Assembly: GCA_046350355.1 (NCBI GenBank)
Contig: JAXMAN010000001.1
Location: 1,240,001-1,304,000, forward strand
Direction of reading: 5' to 3'
Length of the DNA: 64,000 nt
Origin: UBA966 sp046350355
GTDB taxonomy: Bacteria > Planctomycetota > Phycisphaerae > Phycisphaerales > SM1A02
The translations under genes were made by a program, and so were the position numbers. Of the stretch, positions 18,176 to 27,266 are shown piece after piece (within the stretch, counting starts at the first letter, position 1; every line of letters starts with the position of its first letter). A model generated the notes under the pieces. That model worked only from the letters and a program-made list of their open reading frames with translations, was not told the DNA's origin and searched no databases.

Positions 18176-19171
18176 ATGACGCATTCCGAGCCCACGATGC
18201 TGCGCTTCACCGAGCAGGACCAGTCCGTCTCCGCCGCGCTCGCCGCGCACCTGACGGAGGTGGGCGCGCTCTTCGAGCGGCAGCTCGCCAGCGACCTGCC
18301 CCCGGTCAACACCCTCTGCCGGCACGTCGAGCGCTACCGCGGCAAGATGCTGCGTCCCACGATGGTGCTGCTGAGCGGGCTGGCGTGCGGGCCCGTCGGC
18401 CGCGCGCACGTCATCGTCGCGGCCACCTGCGAGATGATCCACATGGCCACGCTCGTGCACGACGACGTGCTCGACGAGGCCGAGATCCGCCGCCGCGGCA
18501 GCACGGTGAACCACCTGCGCGGCAACGAGGTGGCCGTCATGCTCGGCGACTACCTCATCTCCAACGCCTTCCACCTCTGCAGCCAGGCGGGCGATCCGGC
18601 GCTCAACCTGCGCCTGGGCGAGGTCACGAACACCCTCTGCGAGGGCGAGCTGGTGCAGCTCCACCACCGCGAGGACATCAGCCTGGACGAGCGCACCTAC
18701 TTCGAGATCGTGCGCCGCAAGACCGCCGTGCTCATCGGCGCCTGCTGCGAGATGGGCGCGCGCCTCTCGGGCGCGGGGCCGGAGCTGGTCGAGGCGCTCG
18801 GGCGCTTCGGCGAGGGGCTCGGCGTCGCCTTCCAGATCCAGGACGACCTGCTCGACCTCGAGGGGCGCGAGGAGGTCGTGGGCAAGAGCCTCGGCCGCGA
18901 CCTGGAGAAGGGCAAGCTGACGCTGCCGGTGATCCTGCACCTGGCGCAGGCGGGCGGCGCGGCGCGCGAGCGCGCGGTCGCGGCGATCCGCGCGCGCGAC
19001 GGCGCGGCGCTGGTGGCGGAGCTGGCGGCGAGCGGCTCGATCGGCGTGGCGCGCCAGCGCGCGGAGGCGCTCGTCGAGCGCGCGCGCGCGGAGCTGGCGC
19101 TGGTCGCCCCCGGACCGGCGCGCGACGCGCTGGACGCGGCGGCGATGGCGATCGTGCAGCGGGATTTCTGA
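18176..19171 (+). CDS. Trans-polyprenyl diphosphate synthase
   Basis: 331 aa. It condenses isopentenyl diphosphate with an allylic diphosphate to build a long isoprenoid chain, probably the quinone side chain (IspB-like). The first Asp-rich motif is HDDVLDEAEIRRRG with the following GNEVAVMLGDYL. The second is FQIQDDLLDLEG. Other family blocks are GKMLRPTMVLLSG and GKSLGRDLEKGKLTLPVI. The ATG at 18176 was chosen; a second ATG at 18197 is possible. Product length cannot be assigned with confidence, although the small residues before the first DDxxD favour medium to long chains. Confidence 0.9.
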   Translation: MTHSEPTMLRFTEQDQSVSAALAAHLTEVGALFERQLASDLPPVNTLCRHVERYRGKMLRPTMVLLSGLACGPVGRAHVIVAATCEMIHMATLVHDDVLDEAEIRRRGSTVNHLRGNEVAVMLGDYLISNAFHLCSQAGDPALNLRLGEVTNTLCEGELVQLHHREDISLDERTYFEIVRRKTAVLIGACCEMGARLSGAGPELVEALGRFGEGLGVAFQIQDDLLDLEGREEVVGKSLGRDLEKGKLTLPVILHLAQAGGAARERAVAAIRARDGAALVAELAASGSIGVARQRAEALVERARAELALVAPGPARDALDAAAMAIVQRDF

Positions 19172-19212
19172 CGCAGCAGCGGGGGCGGGCGCGCGCGGGC
19201 GCGCCGACGCGC

Positions 19213-20463
19213 TCAGCGGGCGGACGCCTTCTTCGCGGCGCCGGCCGCGGCCCAGCCGCGCGCCTTCGGATCCGAGCCTCGGAAGTGGGACTTGTTCGCG
19301 GCGATGATCGCCTGGAGGTCCTCCTCGCGCAGGCTCATCGGATGGCCCTGCCAGCGGACGATCCCGTCGGGGGAAAAGATCGCCATGTGGGGGATGCCCG
19401 TGATGCCGAAGAAGCCGCGCTGCAGGCGCGCCTTCGGATCCAGCGCGAGCGCGTAGGTGAAGCTGCTCGCGTCGAGCTTGGAGCTCTTGAGGCCGCTGTT
19501 GAACTTCGCCTTCGTCTCGTCGCTGATGCCGACGAAGAGGACGTCGTTGCCGTACTTGCCGTTGAGCTCGTTGACGTGCGGGATCGCCTTCTTGCAGGGG
19601 CCGCACCAGGTCGCCCAGAAGTCGATCGCGACCAGCCGGTTGCCCGGCGTCGGCGCGGCGGTGATCCACTGGTCGACGGCGAACTCCGGGATCTTCTGCC
19701 CGCGCTTGTCCTGCGCGGCGTCGACCGCCATCGTGAAGGTCGGCCACTCGACTTCCTTGGTCGCCTCGGCGCCGGCCGCCGCGGGACGCTCCTTGCCCTG
19801 CACGCTGTCGTCGACCTCCTCCGCCATCAGCGCGGGGAGCTTCTCCTTCAGGCCCGCCTCGCTCAGCCCGACGTAGCGGACCGATCCGGTCTTGTCGACG
19901 ACGATGTTGACGGGGCGCTTCCAGATGCCCAGCGCGTCGCACCAGGCGCCGTCGGCGTCGACGGCGACGGGGCAGGGCGGGTTCTTGTCGAAGGTCGCCT
20001 TCGCGCGATCGGCGCCGTCGGGCGTGTGCACGGCGACGAGGACCGCGCCCTCGGGGAGCGCCTTCTTGGTCTTCTCGAGCGCGGCGCGCGAGGTGCTGCG
20101 TCCGCCGATGCTCTGGAGCACCGTCACCTTGCCGCGAAAGTCGTCGCGCTTCATCGGCTCGGCGCCGATCCAGTTCACGCCGAGCGTCGGCTCGGGAAGC
20201 AGGTAACCGACGTTGACCTCCAGCGCGGCGCGGTCTTCCGGATCCATGCGCTCGTAGAAGCGCGTCTCACCCTGCGCGTCGGCCTTCTTGGAGCTGCCGC
20301 TCTTGGTGTCGCTGCCGGTCGAGGAGTCGCCGCCCGTGGAGGGGGCCTTGCTGCCCGCAGGGGGCGCCGGGGGGTTGCGACGGCCACCGCCGTACTGCGG
20401 GGCGGCCAGGGCCGATCCGGTGCAGGCGAGCGCGACGAGCAGGGCGGTCCAGCGGTGGGTCAT
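19213..20463 (-). CDS. Exported twin-thioredoxin-domain protein, TlpA-like
   Basis: 416 aa. The ATG at 20463 has GAGGAG upstream and a clear signal peptide (WTALLVALACTGSALA). A Ser/Gly-rich linker (about 25-60) precedes two thioredoxin-like domains. The first (about 85-225) has GGRSTSR where the CxxC should be, so it lacks the redox pair. The second (about 245-400) has DFWATWCGPCKKAIPHV with an intact WCGPC and the cis-Pro segment GITGIPHMAIF. The second half is therefore a periplasmic thiol-disulfide protein of the TlpA/ResA type; its substrate is unknown. The stop faces the polyprenyl synthase gene, 41 bases away, in convergent orientation. Confidence 0.85.
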   Translation of the reverse strand: MTHRWTALLVALACTGSALAAPQYGGGRRNPPAPPAGSKAPSTGGDSSTGSDTKSGSSKKADAQGETRFYERMDPEDRAALEVNVGYLLPEPTLGVNWIGAEPMKRDDFRGKVTVLQSIGGRSTSRAALEKTKKALPEGAVLVAVHTPDGADRAKATFDKNPPCPVAVDADGAWCDALGIWKRPVNIVVDKTGSVRYVGLSEAGLKEKLPALMAEEVDDSVQGKERPAAAGAEATKEVEWPTFTMAVDAAQDKRGQKIPEFAVDQWITAAPTPGNRLVAIDFWATWCGPCKKAIPHVNELNGKYGNDVLFVGISDETKAKFNSGLKSSKLDASSFTYALALDPKARLQRGFFGITGIPHMAIFSPDGIVRWQGHPMSLREEDLQAIIAANKSHFRGSDPKARGWAAAGAAKKASAR

Positions 20464-20527
20464 GGATCTCCTCGGGATGAGTACGCAATCCTAACGCAAT
20501 CGGCTCCGTTTCCAACCAATTCGGGCA

Positions 20528-21370
20528 CTATCGGCACACGGGAAGGGGGATGTTGTCGATCAGGCGCACGGTTTCGAGCCGCGCGGCGACCAGGGCGCGG
20601 GTGGGGCGCTCGAAGCCCTCCACGGGCAGCAGCGTCTGGGCGTCCCGCACGACGGCGTAGTCGACGCGCAGGCCGTGGTCCTCGAGCGTCTGGCGCATAA
20701 CGGCCTCCGCGGTCGCGGGCCGCTGGGCGCTGGCGGCCACCTGCAGGGCGCGGATGAGCCCCAGCGCCTGCTCGCGCTGCTCCGGGCGCAGGTAGCGGTT
20801 GCGGCTGCTCATCGCCAGGCCGTCGGGCTCGCGCACCGTCGCGCCGGGCTCCACCTGCAGTCCCGGCCAGCGCTCCTGCATGCCCGCGACTATCTGCGTG
20901 AGCACGCGAAGCTGCTGGTAGTCCTTCTCGCCCAGGATCATGCGCGCCGGGCGCGCGAGGTCCAGCAGCCGCGCGACCACCTGGCAAACACCGCCGAAAT
21001 GCGTGGGGCGCGCGGCATCCTCAAGCTGCGGCTCGCGCGCGGCGGGCGGCAGCGGCCAGGCGGCGGCCTCGGCGCGCGCGGCCTCCTCGCCGCGGGGGTA
21101 GATGGTCGCGACGCCGGGCACGAAGACCGCGGCGGCGCCGCAGCGCTCGGCCAGCGCGAGGTCCGCGTCGAGCGTGCGCGGGTACTTCGCGAGGTCCTCG
21201 TGCGGCGCGAACTGCGTCGGGTTCACGAAGATCGTCGCGACCGCGGGGCGTCCGCCGCGCACGGCCTGGCGGATGAGCGAGGCGTGGCCCTCGTGGAGCG
21301 CGCCCATCGTCGGCACGAGCGTGCAGCCGGCGAAGTCGGCGAGCTGCTGCGGGTCGTCGATGCGGCGCAT
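20528..21370 (-). CDS. panC: Pantothenate synthetase
   Basis: 280 aa, the usual size. It joins pantoate and beta-alanine with ATP to give pantothenate, on the coenzyme A route. The nucleotidyltransferase HIGH motif appears in VPTMGALHEGHASLIRQA. TIFVNPTQFAPHEDL, FGGVCQVVARLL, GEKDYQQL and the KMSKS-equivalent MSSRNRYL are all present. The ATG at 21370 gives a normal N-terminus (MRRIDDPQQLADF). The frame stays open upstream to 21559, but that part has no homology and overlaps the divergent iscS leader. No panB or panD is nearby. Confidence 0.95.
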   Translation of the reverse strand: MRRIDDPQQLADFAGCTLVPTMGALHEGHASLIRQAVRGGRPAVATIFVNPTQFAPHEDLAKYPRTLDADLALAERCGAAAVFVPGVATIYPRGEEAARAEAAAWPLPPAAREPQLEDAARPTHFGGVCQVVARLLDLARPARMILGEKDYQQLRVLTQIVAGMQERWPGLQVEPGATVREPDGLAMSSRNRYLRPEQREQALGLIRALQVAASAQRPATAEAVMRQTLEDHGLRVDYAVVRDAQTLLPVEGFERPTRALVAARLETVRLIDNIPLPVCR

Positions 21371-21552
21371 GGGCGCGAACCATAGCGGCGGGGCGGGGCG
21401 GCGCCGGGCCAACGGTGAGTTCCCGATCCGCAAGTCCGAGAAATCAACGACAATTGCTCCGGACTTTCGCTTCGCAGCAGGCCGGCCAAACCCTACACTT
21501 CGGTGCTGCAACTGAGTCTCAACGCCGCACCCGCACCCGGACGACTCCCGCG

Positions 21553-22791
21553 ATGGCACCCAAGCTCCCGATCTACCTCGACAACGCCGCCACGACCCGC
21601 TGCGACCCCCGCGTGGTCGAGGCGATGCTCCCCTACTTCAGCGAGAAGTTCGGCAACGCCGCCAGCCGCAACCACAAGTTCGGCTGGGAGGCGGAGGACG
21701 GCGTCGACCGCGCCCGCGAGCAGGCCGCCGCGCTGATCGGCGCGAGCCCGAAGGAGATCATCTTCACCTCGGGCAGCACCGAGAGCAACAACCTCGCGAT
21801 CAAGGGCGCCGCGGCCATGTACGCGAAGGCCCCCGCGGGCCAGACCGGCCGCGGCCACATCGTCACGGCGATGCATGAGCACAAGGCGGTCCTCGACCCC
21901 TGCAAGCGGCTCGAGCGCGAGGGCTTCGAGGTGACCTTCCTCGCCCCCGGCGCCGACGGCATCATCACCGCCGAGCAGGTCGCCGCCGCGCTGCGGCCGG
22001 ACACGATCCTGGTCAGCATCATGTGGGCCAACAACGAGATCGGCTCGATCAACGAGGTGCCCGCCATCGGCCGCCTCTGCCACGAGCGCGACATCGTCTT
22101 CCACACCGACGCGACGCAGTGGGTCGGCAAGATGCCCACCGATGTCGAGCGCGACCACATCGACCTGCTGAGCTGGTCGGGCCACAAGATGTACGGCCCC
22201 AAGGGCGTGGGCGCACTCTATGTCCGCCGGCGCAAGCCGCGCGTGCGCCTGGAGGCGCTGCTGGACGGCGGCGGCCACGAGCGCGGCATGCGCAGCGGCA
22301 CGCTCAATGTCACCGGCATCGTCGGCTTCGGCAAGGCGTGCGAGATCTGCCAGCACGAGATGGAGCACGAGCGCGAGCGCCTGCTCAAGATGCGCCGCCG
22401 CCTGGAGAGCGAGCTGGTCTCGCGCATCGAGGTGACCAAGGTGAACGGCCATCCCGAGAAGCGCCTGCCGCACATCGCCAACATCAGCTTCGGCTTCGTC
22501 GAGGGCGAGAGCCTGATGATGGGCGTGAAGGACATCGCCTGCAGCAGCGGCAGCGCGTGCACGAGCGCGAGCCTCGAGCCCAGCTACGTGCTCAAGGCGC
22601 TGGGCGTGGGCGACGACCTCGCGCACAGCTCGCTGCGCCTCTCGCTGGGCCGCTGGACCACCGACGAGGAGATCGACTTCGCGATCGCCTCCATCGTCAA
22701 GGCCGTCGAGCACCTGCGCTCGATGAGCCCGCTGTACGACCTCCACAAGGAGGGCATCGACATCTCCAAGATCCAGTGGCAGTCGCACTGA
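21553..22791 (+). CDS. iscS: Cysteine desulfurase, IscS type
   Basis: 412 aa. It is a pyridoxal-phosphate enzyme that strips sulfur from cysteine as a persulfide and passes it to IscU. The N-terminal YLDNAATTRCDPRVVEAM, FTSGSTESNN, and the PLP lysine block SWSGHKMYGPKG (Lys about 212) are present. The active-site loop is SSGSACTSASLEPSYVL with the catalytic Cys at about 336. The long loop with SSGSACTS is the group I (IscS/NifS) form. The C-terminal extension ISKIQWQSH matches the IscU-docking tail. It starts the isc operon; iscR, hscB, hscA and fdx are missing here. Confidence 0.95.
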   Translation: MAPKLPIYLDNAATTRCDPRVVEAMLPYFSEKFGNAASRNHKFGWEAEDGVDRAREQAAALIGASPKEIIFTSGSTESNNLAIKGAAAMYAKAPAGQTGRGHIVTAMHEHKAVLDPCKRLEREGFEVTFLAPGADGIITAEQVAAALRPDTILVSIMWANNEIGSINEVPAIGRLCHERDIVFHTDATQWVGKMPTDVERDHIDLLSWSGHKMYGPKGVGALYVRRRKPRVRLEALLDGGGHERGMRSGTLNVTGIVGFGKACEICQHEMEHERERLLKMRRRLESELVSRIEVTKVNGHPEKRLPHIANISFGFVEGESLMMGVKDIACSSGSACTSASLEPSYVLKALGVGDDLAHSSLRLSLGRWTTDEEIDFAIASIVKAVEHLRSMSPLYDLHKEGIDISKIQWQSH

Positions 22792-22855
22792 CGCCGCGCC
22801 CGGATCGCCGCACGCACCACCGCCCGCCCCGCGGGCTTCACGAAGGATCAGCCCC

Positions 22856-23287
22856 ATGGCCTACTCGGACAAGGTCGTCGACCACTACCAGAACCCGCGC
22901 AATGTCGGCAGCTTCGGCGGCAGCAAGGAAGTCGCCGTCCGCAAGGATGTCGGCGTCGGCATCGTCGGCGCGCCGGAGTGCGGCGACGTGATGCAGCTGC
23001 AGATCAAGGTCAACGAGCAGGGCGTCATCGAGGACGCCAAGTTCAAGTGCTTCGGCTGCGGCAGCGCCATCGCCAGCAGCAGCCTCGCCACCGAGTGGAT
23101 CAAGGGCAAGCGCCTGGACGAGGCGCTGGCGATCAAGAACACCTCCATCGTCGAGGAGCTGAGCCTCCCGCCGGTGAAGATCCACTGCAGCGTGCTGGCG
23201 GAGGACTCGATCCGCGCCGCCATCGCCGACTACCGCAAGAAGAACGGGCTCGAGGCCGAGGCGCCCGCGCAGTCCGCCACGCACTGA
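22856..23287 (+). CDS. iscU: Iron-sulfur cluster scaffold protein
   Basis: 143 aa. It builds a 2Fe-2S or 4Fe-4S cluster from iron and IscS-derived sulfur. The canonical N-terminus YSDKVVDHYQNPRNVGSF is present, and the three cluster Cys appear in GAPECGDVMQLQIKV, KCFGCGSAIASSS and VKIHCSVLAEDSI. The conserved Asp/His environment (the Asp of CGD, and VKIHC) supports a functional scaffold. The chaperone-binding LPPVK is intact although hscA is not nearby. It lies 64 bases after iscS and 23 before iscA, with a GAAGGA-type site leading into iscA. Confidence 0.95.
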   Translation: MAYSDKVVDHYQNPRNVGSFGGSKEVAVRKDVGVGIVGAPECGDVMQLQIKVNEQGVIEDAKFKCFGCGSAIASSSLATEWIKGKRLDEALAIKNTSIVEELSLPPVKIHCSVLAEDSIRAAIADYRKKNGLEAEAPAQSATH

Positions 23288-23310
23288 GCCACCCCACGAA
23301 GGAGCCACCC

Positions 23311-23742
23311 ATGCCAGTCCTCATCAGCGAGACCGCCGCCCGCGAGATCAACGCCATCGTCCACCAGCAGGGCCTGGATCCCGAGAAGATCCGCCTGCGC
23401 GTGGGCGTCAAGGGGGGCGGCTGCAGCGGCTTCAGCTACATCCTCGACCTCACCGAGGTGCAGAAGGACTCCGACGAGATGTGGGAGTACGCCTACCGCA
23501 CCGGCGCCGACGGCAAGAGCATCACGCGCATCGAGCAGGCGGCCAACGGCGGCGGCGGCGGCACCGCGGTCGCGACCGAGCCCGGCAGCTTCGTCGTGCG
23601 CGTGGTCTGCGACCCCAAGAGCTACCTCTACCTCAACGGCACCACGATCGACTTCAAGGACGAGATCATGGGCCGCGGCTTCGTCTTCAACAACCCCAAC
23701 GCGTCGACGACCTGCGGCTGCGGCAGCAGCTTCAGCGCCTGA
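23311..23742 (+). CDS. iscA: A-type iron-sulfur carrier with a Gly-rich insertion
   Basis: 143 aa against about 107 for standard IscA. The three cluster Cys are kept: GGGCSGFSYILDL and the C-terminal TTCGCGSSFS. Between the two halves (residues about 55-90) there is an extra segment of roughly 35 residues ending in a run of glycines (NGGGGG). The usual SxxSxxYLxGxxxDF region is recognisable as DPKSYLYLNGTTIDF. It accepts clusters from IscU and delivers them to apoproteins. The insertion probably forms a loop at the dimer or target surface; its role is unknown. It is the last gene of the isc operon and is followed by a clear terminator. Confidence 0.92.
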   Translation: MPVLISETAAREINAIVHQQGLDPEKIRLRVGVKGGGCSGFSYILDLTEVQKDSDEMWEYAYRTGADGKSITRIEQAANGGGGGTAVATEPGSFVVRVVCDPKSYLYLNGTTIDFKDEIMGRGFVFNNPNASTTCGCGSSFSA

Positions 23743-23768
23743 GGCGCGGACACGGGACGCAATCGAGC

Positions 23769-23805
23769 GCCGGCGGCCTGGTGACGGGCCGCCGGCGGTG
23801 TTTTT
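23769..23805 (+). terminator. Rho-independent terminator after iscA
   Basis: A perfect 10-bp GC stem (GCCGGCGGCC against GGCCGCCGGC) with an 8-base loop is followed by GGTGTTTTT. It sits 27 bases after the iscA stop and separates the isc operon from the defence operon. Confidence 0.88.
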
Positions 23806-23926
23806 GCGTCGCGAGGCGGCGTGGGGCGTGAGCCGCGCGGATGAAGGAGTCTCGAGAATCGCGCGACGGATCCGGCGCTGGAAACCGGGGTGGGGCCTGA
23901 AACGCCGCGACGAATCGGCGGTGGTC

Positions 23927-23932
23927 TAATAT
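23927..23932 (+). promoter_or_regulatory. Possible -10 box of the hsdM operon
   Basis: TAATAT is the only AT-rich hexamer in the GC-rich stretch before hsdM and lies 44 bases upstream of its ATG. No good -35 box is seen, so this is tentative. Confidence 0.3.
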
Positions 23933-23976
23933 CCGCCCGGGGGCTCCTTCGTCGCTCGGGGGCCGGCCAGCTACAT

Positions 23977-25965
23977 ATGCCTGACCACAGCACCTTTGCC
24001 AACCTGATCTGGCAGATCGCAGACCTCCTGCGTGGTCCGTATCGCCCTCCGCAGTTTGAGCGCGTGATGCTGCCGATGACGGTGCTTCGTCGGTTCGACT
24101 GCGTTCTCGCCGGGACGAAGGACAAGGTCGTCGCCGCGCACGAAAGGCACAGGGGTGGCAAACTTGCCGGCGACGCGCTCGACACCACGCTCAACAAGGT
24201 CGCGGGCCAGCGCTTCCACAACCACTCGCCGCTTGACTTCGAGAAGCTCAAGGGCGACCCGGACAATATCAACAAGCACCTGGTCAGCTACATCAGGGGC
24301 TTCTCGGCGAACGTCCGGCGCATCTTCGAGTACTTCGAGTTCGAAGCCGAGATTGAGAAGATGCACGAGGCGAACATCCTCTACCTCGTGGTCTCGAAGT
24401 TCGCCGACGTCGATCTCCACCCGTCGAACGTGCCGAACGAGCAGATGGGGCTCATCTTCGAGAACCTCATCCGCCGCTTCAACGAGCTCGCGAACGAGAC
24501 GGCCGGCGATCACTTCACGCCCCGCGAAGTGATCCGCCTCATGGTCAACCTGCTTTTCATTCACGACGACAAGCTGCTCGCCACAGCCGGAACGGTGCGC
24601 AAGCTCCTCGACCCGGCGTGCGGAACCGGCGGCATGCTGGCCGAGGCGCAGCGCTATCTGCGCGAGCACAACACCGAGGCAAAGCTCTACGCCTACGGGC
24701 AGGATTACAACAAGCGCGCCTTCGCCACGGCGGCCTCCGACATGCTCATGAAGGAGGTGAGCCACAACGGCGGCGGCGACAACGTCCGATTCGGCGACAT
24801 CTTCACCGATGACCAGTTCCCGTCCGAGACCTTCGACTACTTCCTGAGCAATCCGCCCTTCGGCGTCGACTGGAAGAAGCAGCAGAAGGAGATCCAGCGG
24901 GAGCACGAGAAGCGCGGCCTGGACGGCCGTTTTGGCGCAGGCCTGCCGCGTGTGAACGACGGTGCGCTCCTGTTCCTGCAGCACATGTGGAGCAAGCGCG
25001 AAGCCGTGAAGCCGAAGGAGCACAAGGAAGGCTCCAGGCTCGCGATTGTCTTCTCCGGCTCCCCCATGTTCACGGGGGGCGCGGGCTCCGGCGAGAGCGA
25101 GATCCGCAGGTGGCTCCTCGAGAACGACTGGCTCGAGGCCATCGTCGCGCTGCCGGAATCGATGTTCTACAACACCGGCATCGGCACCTATGTCTGGATC
25201 GTCACCAATCGCAAGGAGAAGCGGCGTAAGGGCAAGGTGCAGCTCCTCGACGCGCGCGACGTGTGGACCGCCGGCGGCAGCGAGGACAGCAAGCGCAGCC
25301 TCGGCGACAAGCGGCGGCACATGACGATCGCGCAGATCGACGAGGTCGTGCGCCTCTATGGCAAGTTCGAAGAGGGCCCGCGCTCCAAGATCTTCGACAA
25401 CGCCGACTTCGGCTACACCCGCGTCACCATCGAGCGCCCGCTTCGCCTGCGCTACCAGATGACGACGGACGACAAGGCGCGCTTCCTCGACGCGTGCCCG
25501 CAGCTGCTCGACGACGTGCAGGCCATCGACAAGGCGCTCGGCCGCGAGCCGCGCCTGGACTGGCCGGCGACGTGGGACGAGATCGAGGCGCTGCTGAAGA
25601 AGCGCGGGAGCCGCTGGAAGGCGACCGAGCAGAGGTTGTTTCGCTCGGTGTTCACGCAGCGCGACGCGAAGGCCGAGCCCGTGCCGGCCGGGGGGCGTGG
25701 CTCGGGATTTGAAGCCGACGCCGACCTGCGGGACTTCGAGAACGTACCGCTCACGGAGGACGTGGAAGCGTACTTCGAGCGCGAGGTGAAGCCGCACGTG
25801 CCCGACGCGTGGATGGAGCGGAGCAAGGACAGACTTGGCTACGAGATCAACTTCAACCGCTACTTCTATGTGGTCACGCCGCCGAGGCCACTCGCGCAGA
25901 TCGACGCGGAGCTGAAGACCGCGGAGGACGAGATCCTGCGGCTGCTGCGGGAGGTGACGAAGTGA
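23977..25965 (+). CDS. hsdM: Type I restriction-modification system, N6-adenine methyltransferase subunit
   Basis: 662 aa. Together with HsdS it methylates adenine at the recognition site and so marks self DNA. The N-terminal helical domain (FANLIWQIADLLRG) is followed by the SAM site LLDPACGTGGMLAEA (Asp about 212) and the catalytic motif IV as NPPFG (Asn about 292). These are the standard gamma-class HsdM motifs. GDHFTPREVIRLMV precedes them, as usual. The C-terminal part is long, with the tail RYFYVVTPPRPLAQIDAELK, seen in HsdM proteins of about 650 residues. No strong Shine-Dalgarno precedes the ATG. The stop overlaps the GTG of hsdS, so the two are coupled. Confidence 0.95.
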   Translation: MPDHSTFANLIWQIADLLRGPYRPPQFERVMLPMTVLRRFDCVLAGTKDKVVAAHERHRGGKLAGDALDTTLNKVAGQRFHNHSPLDFEKLKGDPDNINKHLVSYIRGFSANVRRIFEYFEFEAEIEKMHEANILYLVVSKFADVDLHPSNVPNEQMGLIFENLIRRFNELANETAGDHFTPREVIRLMVNLLFIHDDKLLATAGTVRKLLDPACGTGGMLAEAQRYLREHNTEAKLYAYGQDYNKRAFATAASDMLMKEVSHNGGGDNVRFGDIFTDDQFPSETFDYFLSNPPFGVDWKKQQKEIQREHEKRGLDGRFGAGLPRVNDGALLFLQHMWSKREAVKPKEHKEGSRLAIVFSGSPMFTGGAGSGESEIRRWLLENDWLEAIVALPESMFYNTGIGTYVWIVTNRKEKRRKGKVQLLDARDVWTAGGSEDSKRSLGDKRRHMTIAQIDEVVRLYGKFEEGPRSKIFDNADFGYTRVTIERPLRLRYQMTTDDKARFLDACPQLLDDVQAIDKALGREPRLDWPATWDEIEALLKKRGSRWKATEQRLFRSVFTQRDAKAEPVPAGGRGSGFEADADLRDFENVPLTEDVEAYFEREVKPHVPDAWMERSKDRLGYEINFNRYFYVVTPPRPLAQIDAELKTAEDEILRLLREVTK

Positions 25966-27266
25966 GCGGGGCTGATCTAGTCGGTCCGGTGCCGCCGCAC
26001 TGGAACGTGAGGCCGCTCCGGCTGATAGGGCGACTTCTCAAAGGCTCCGGCGGCTCCAAGGAAGATGCCGTGGAGGAAGGTGTGCCGTGCGTCCGATACG
26101 GCGAGCTCTACACTACGCACAGGAACTTCATCGAGCGCGCGCTATCCTGCGTCACTCGAGAGCGCGCGTCGGATTACACGCCTATTGAGTTCGGCGATGT
26201 GCTCTTTGCGGCGTCGGGGGAGACGATCGAAGATATCGGAAAGTCAGCGGTCAATCTGCTTCATGGGGCTCGCTGCGGAGGTGACGTGGTCATCCTCCGG
26301 CCCACCGACGCATTCGTTCCCCGTTTCCTCGGTTACGCCACAGATGCTGCGCCGGTAGCGGCGCAGAAATCTCTGGCGGGGCGCGGTAGTACCGTCAAAC
26401 ACATCTACCCGGACGAGCTTCGTGAGGTGGTGATCGCGGTCCCACCCGTTGACGAGCAACAGGCCATCGCCAATTTTCTCGATCGTGAGACAGGTCGTCT
26501 GGATGCACTTGTCGCTGTGAAGCAGCGCTTAATCGACCTGCTGGCCGAGAAGCGAAGGGCCATCATCGCTACCGCCATGACACGAGGGCTCGACCCGAAG
26601 GTGAAGCTGCGCGACTCCTGCGTGCCGTGGTTGGGCGAGATCCCGGCGCATTGGGAGCTCTGGAAGGTGGGGCATCTGGCCAAAGTCGGCAACGGCTCCA
26701 CGCCTGATCGCGACAAGGTGGCTTACTGGAACGAAGGCTCCTTTCCTTGGCTGAACAGCTCGGTCGTCAACCACGAAGAGGTCACGTCGTCGGACCAGTT
26801 TGTAACCGACGCCGCTCTGCGAGAGTGCCACCTACCGCGCCTACGACCTGGGACGGTGCTCGTTGCGATTACCGGACAGGGGAAGACGCGAGGGCAGTCG
26901 GTCGTCCTATCGATCGAAGCGACCATCAATCAGCATATGGCATTCGTCGCGCCCAACCCTGCACTTGTCGACGCTTGGTTCCTGCGGTGGTCGTTCTATC
27001 GAGCCTACGAGTATCTGCGGAGCATTAGCGACGACGCGGGGGGTACGAAGGGCGCTCTGACATGCGAGGATGTGGCGGGCCTCAGGATTCCTGTGCCGCC
27101 CCCCGATGAGCAGCGGACCATCGTTGAGCACATTGCGCGCGAGACCGCCCGGCTTGACGCTGTCCGCGCCGCCACCGAGCGAACGATCGCGCTGCTCAAG
27201 GAGCGCCGCACCGCGCTCATCGCCGCCGCTGTGACCGGTCAGCTCGACGTGGGGGTGGCAGCATGA
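25962..27266 (+). CDS. hsdS: Type I restriction-modification system, specificity subunit
   Basis: 434 aa from GTG 25962, which overlaps the hsdM TGA. It recognises both halves of the DNA target for the methylase and the restriction complex. Two target-recognition domains are visible. Each is followed by a conserved helix: first VPPVDEQQAIANFLDRETGR with the spacer helix LIDLLAEKRRAIIATAMTRG, then VPPPDEQRTIVEHIARETAR with LLKERRTALIAAAVTGQ. Each half begins with a PxHW phrase (PPHWNVRPLRL; IPAHWELWKVG), typical of HsdS. The target sequence cannot be read from the protein. Base composition is less GC-extreme here than in flanking genes, which suggests horizontal origin. Confidence 0.93.
   Translation: MSGADLVGPVPPHWNVRPLRLIGRLLKGSGGSKEDAVEEGVPCVRYGELYTTHRNFIERALSCVTRERASDYTPIEFGDVLFAASGETIEDIGKSAVNLLHGARCGGDVVILRPTDAFVPRFLGYATDAAPVAAQKSLAGRGSTVKHIYPDELREVVIAVPPVDEQQAIANFLDRETGRLDALVAVKQRLIDLLAEKRRAIIATAMTRGLDPKVKLRDSCVPWLGEIPAHWELWKVGHLAKVGNGSTPDRDKVAYWNEGSFPWLNSSVVNHEEVTSSDQFVTDAALRECHLPRLRPGTVLVAITGQGKTRGQSVVLSIEATINQHMAFVAPNPALVDAWFLRWSFYRAYEYLRSISDDAGGTKGALTCEDVAGLRIPVPPPDEQRTIVEHIARETARLDAVRAATERTIALLKERRTALIAAAVTGQLDVGVAA

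Noticed and set aside
23743..23976. An attachment site or tRNA at the left edge of the defence island
   Set aside because: The stretch holds the isc terminator and a GC-rich leader. I found no tRNA-like fold and no repeat matching the right edge.
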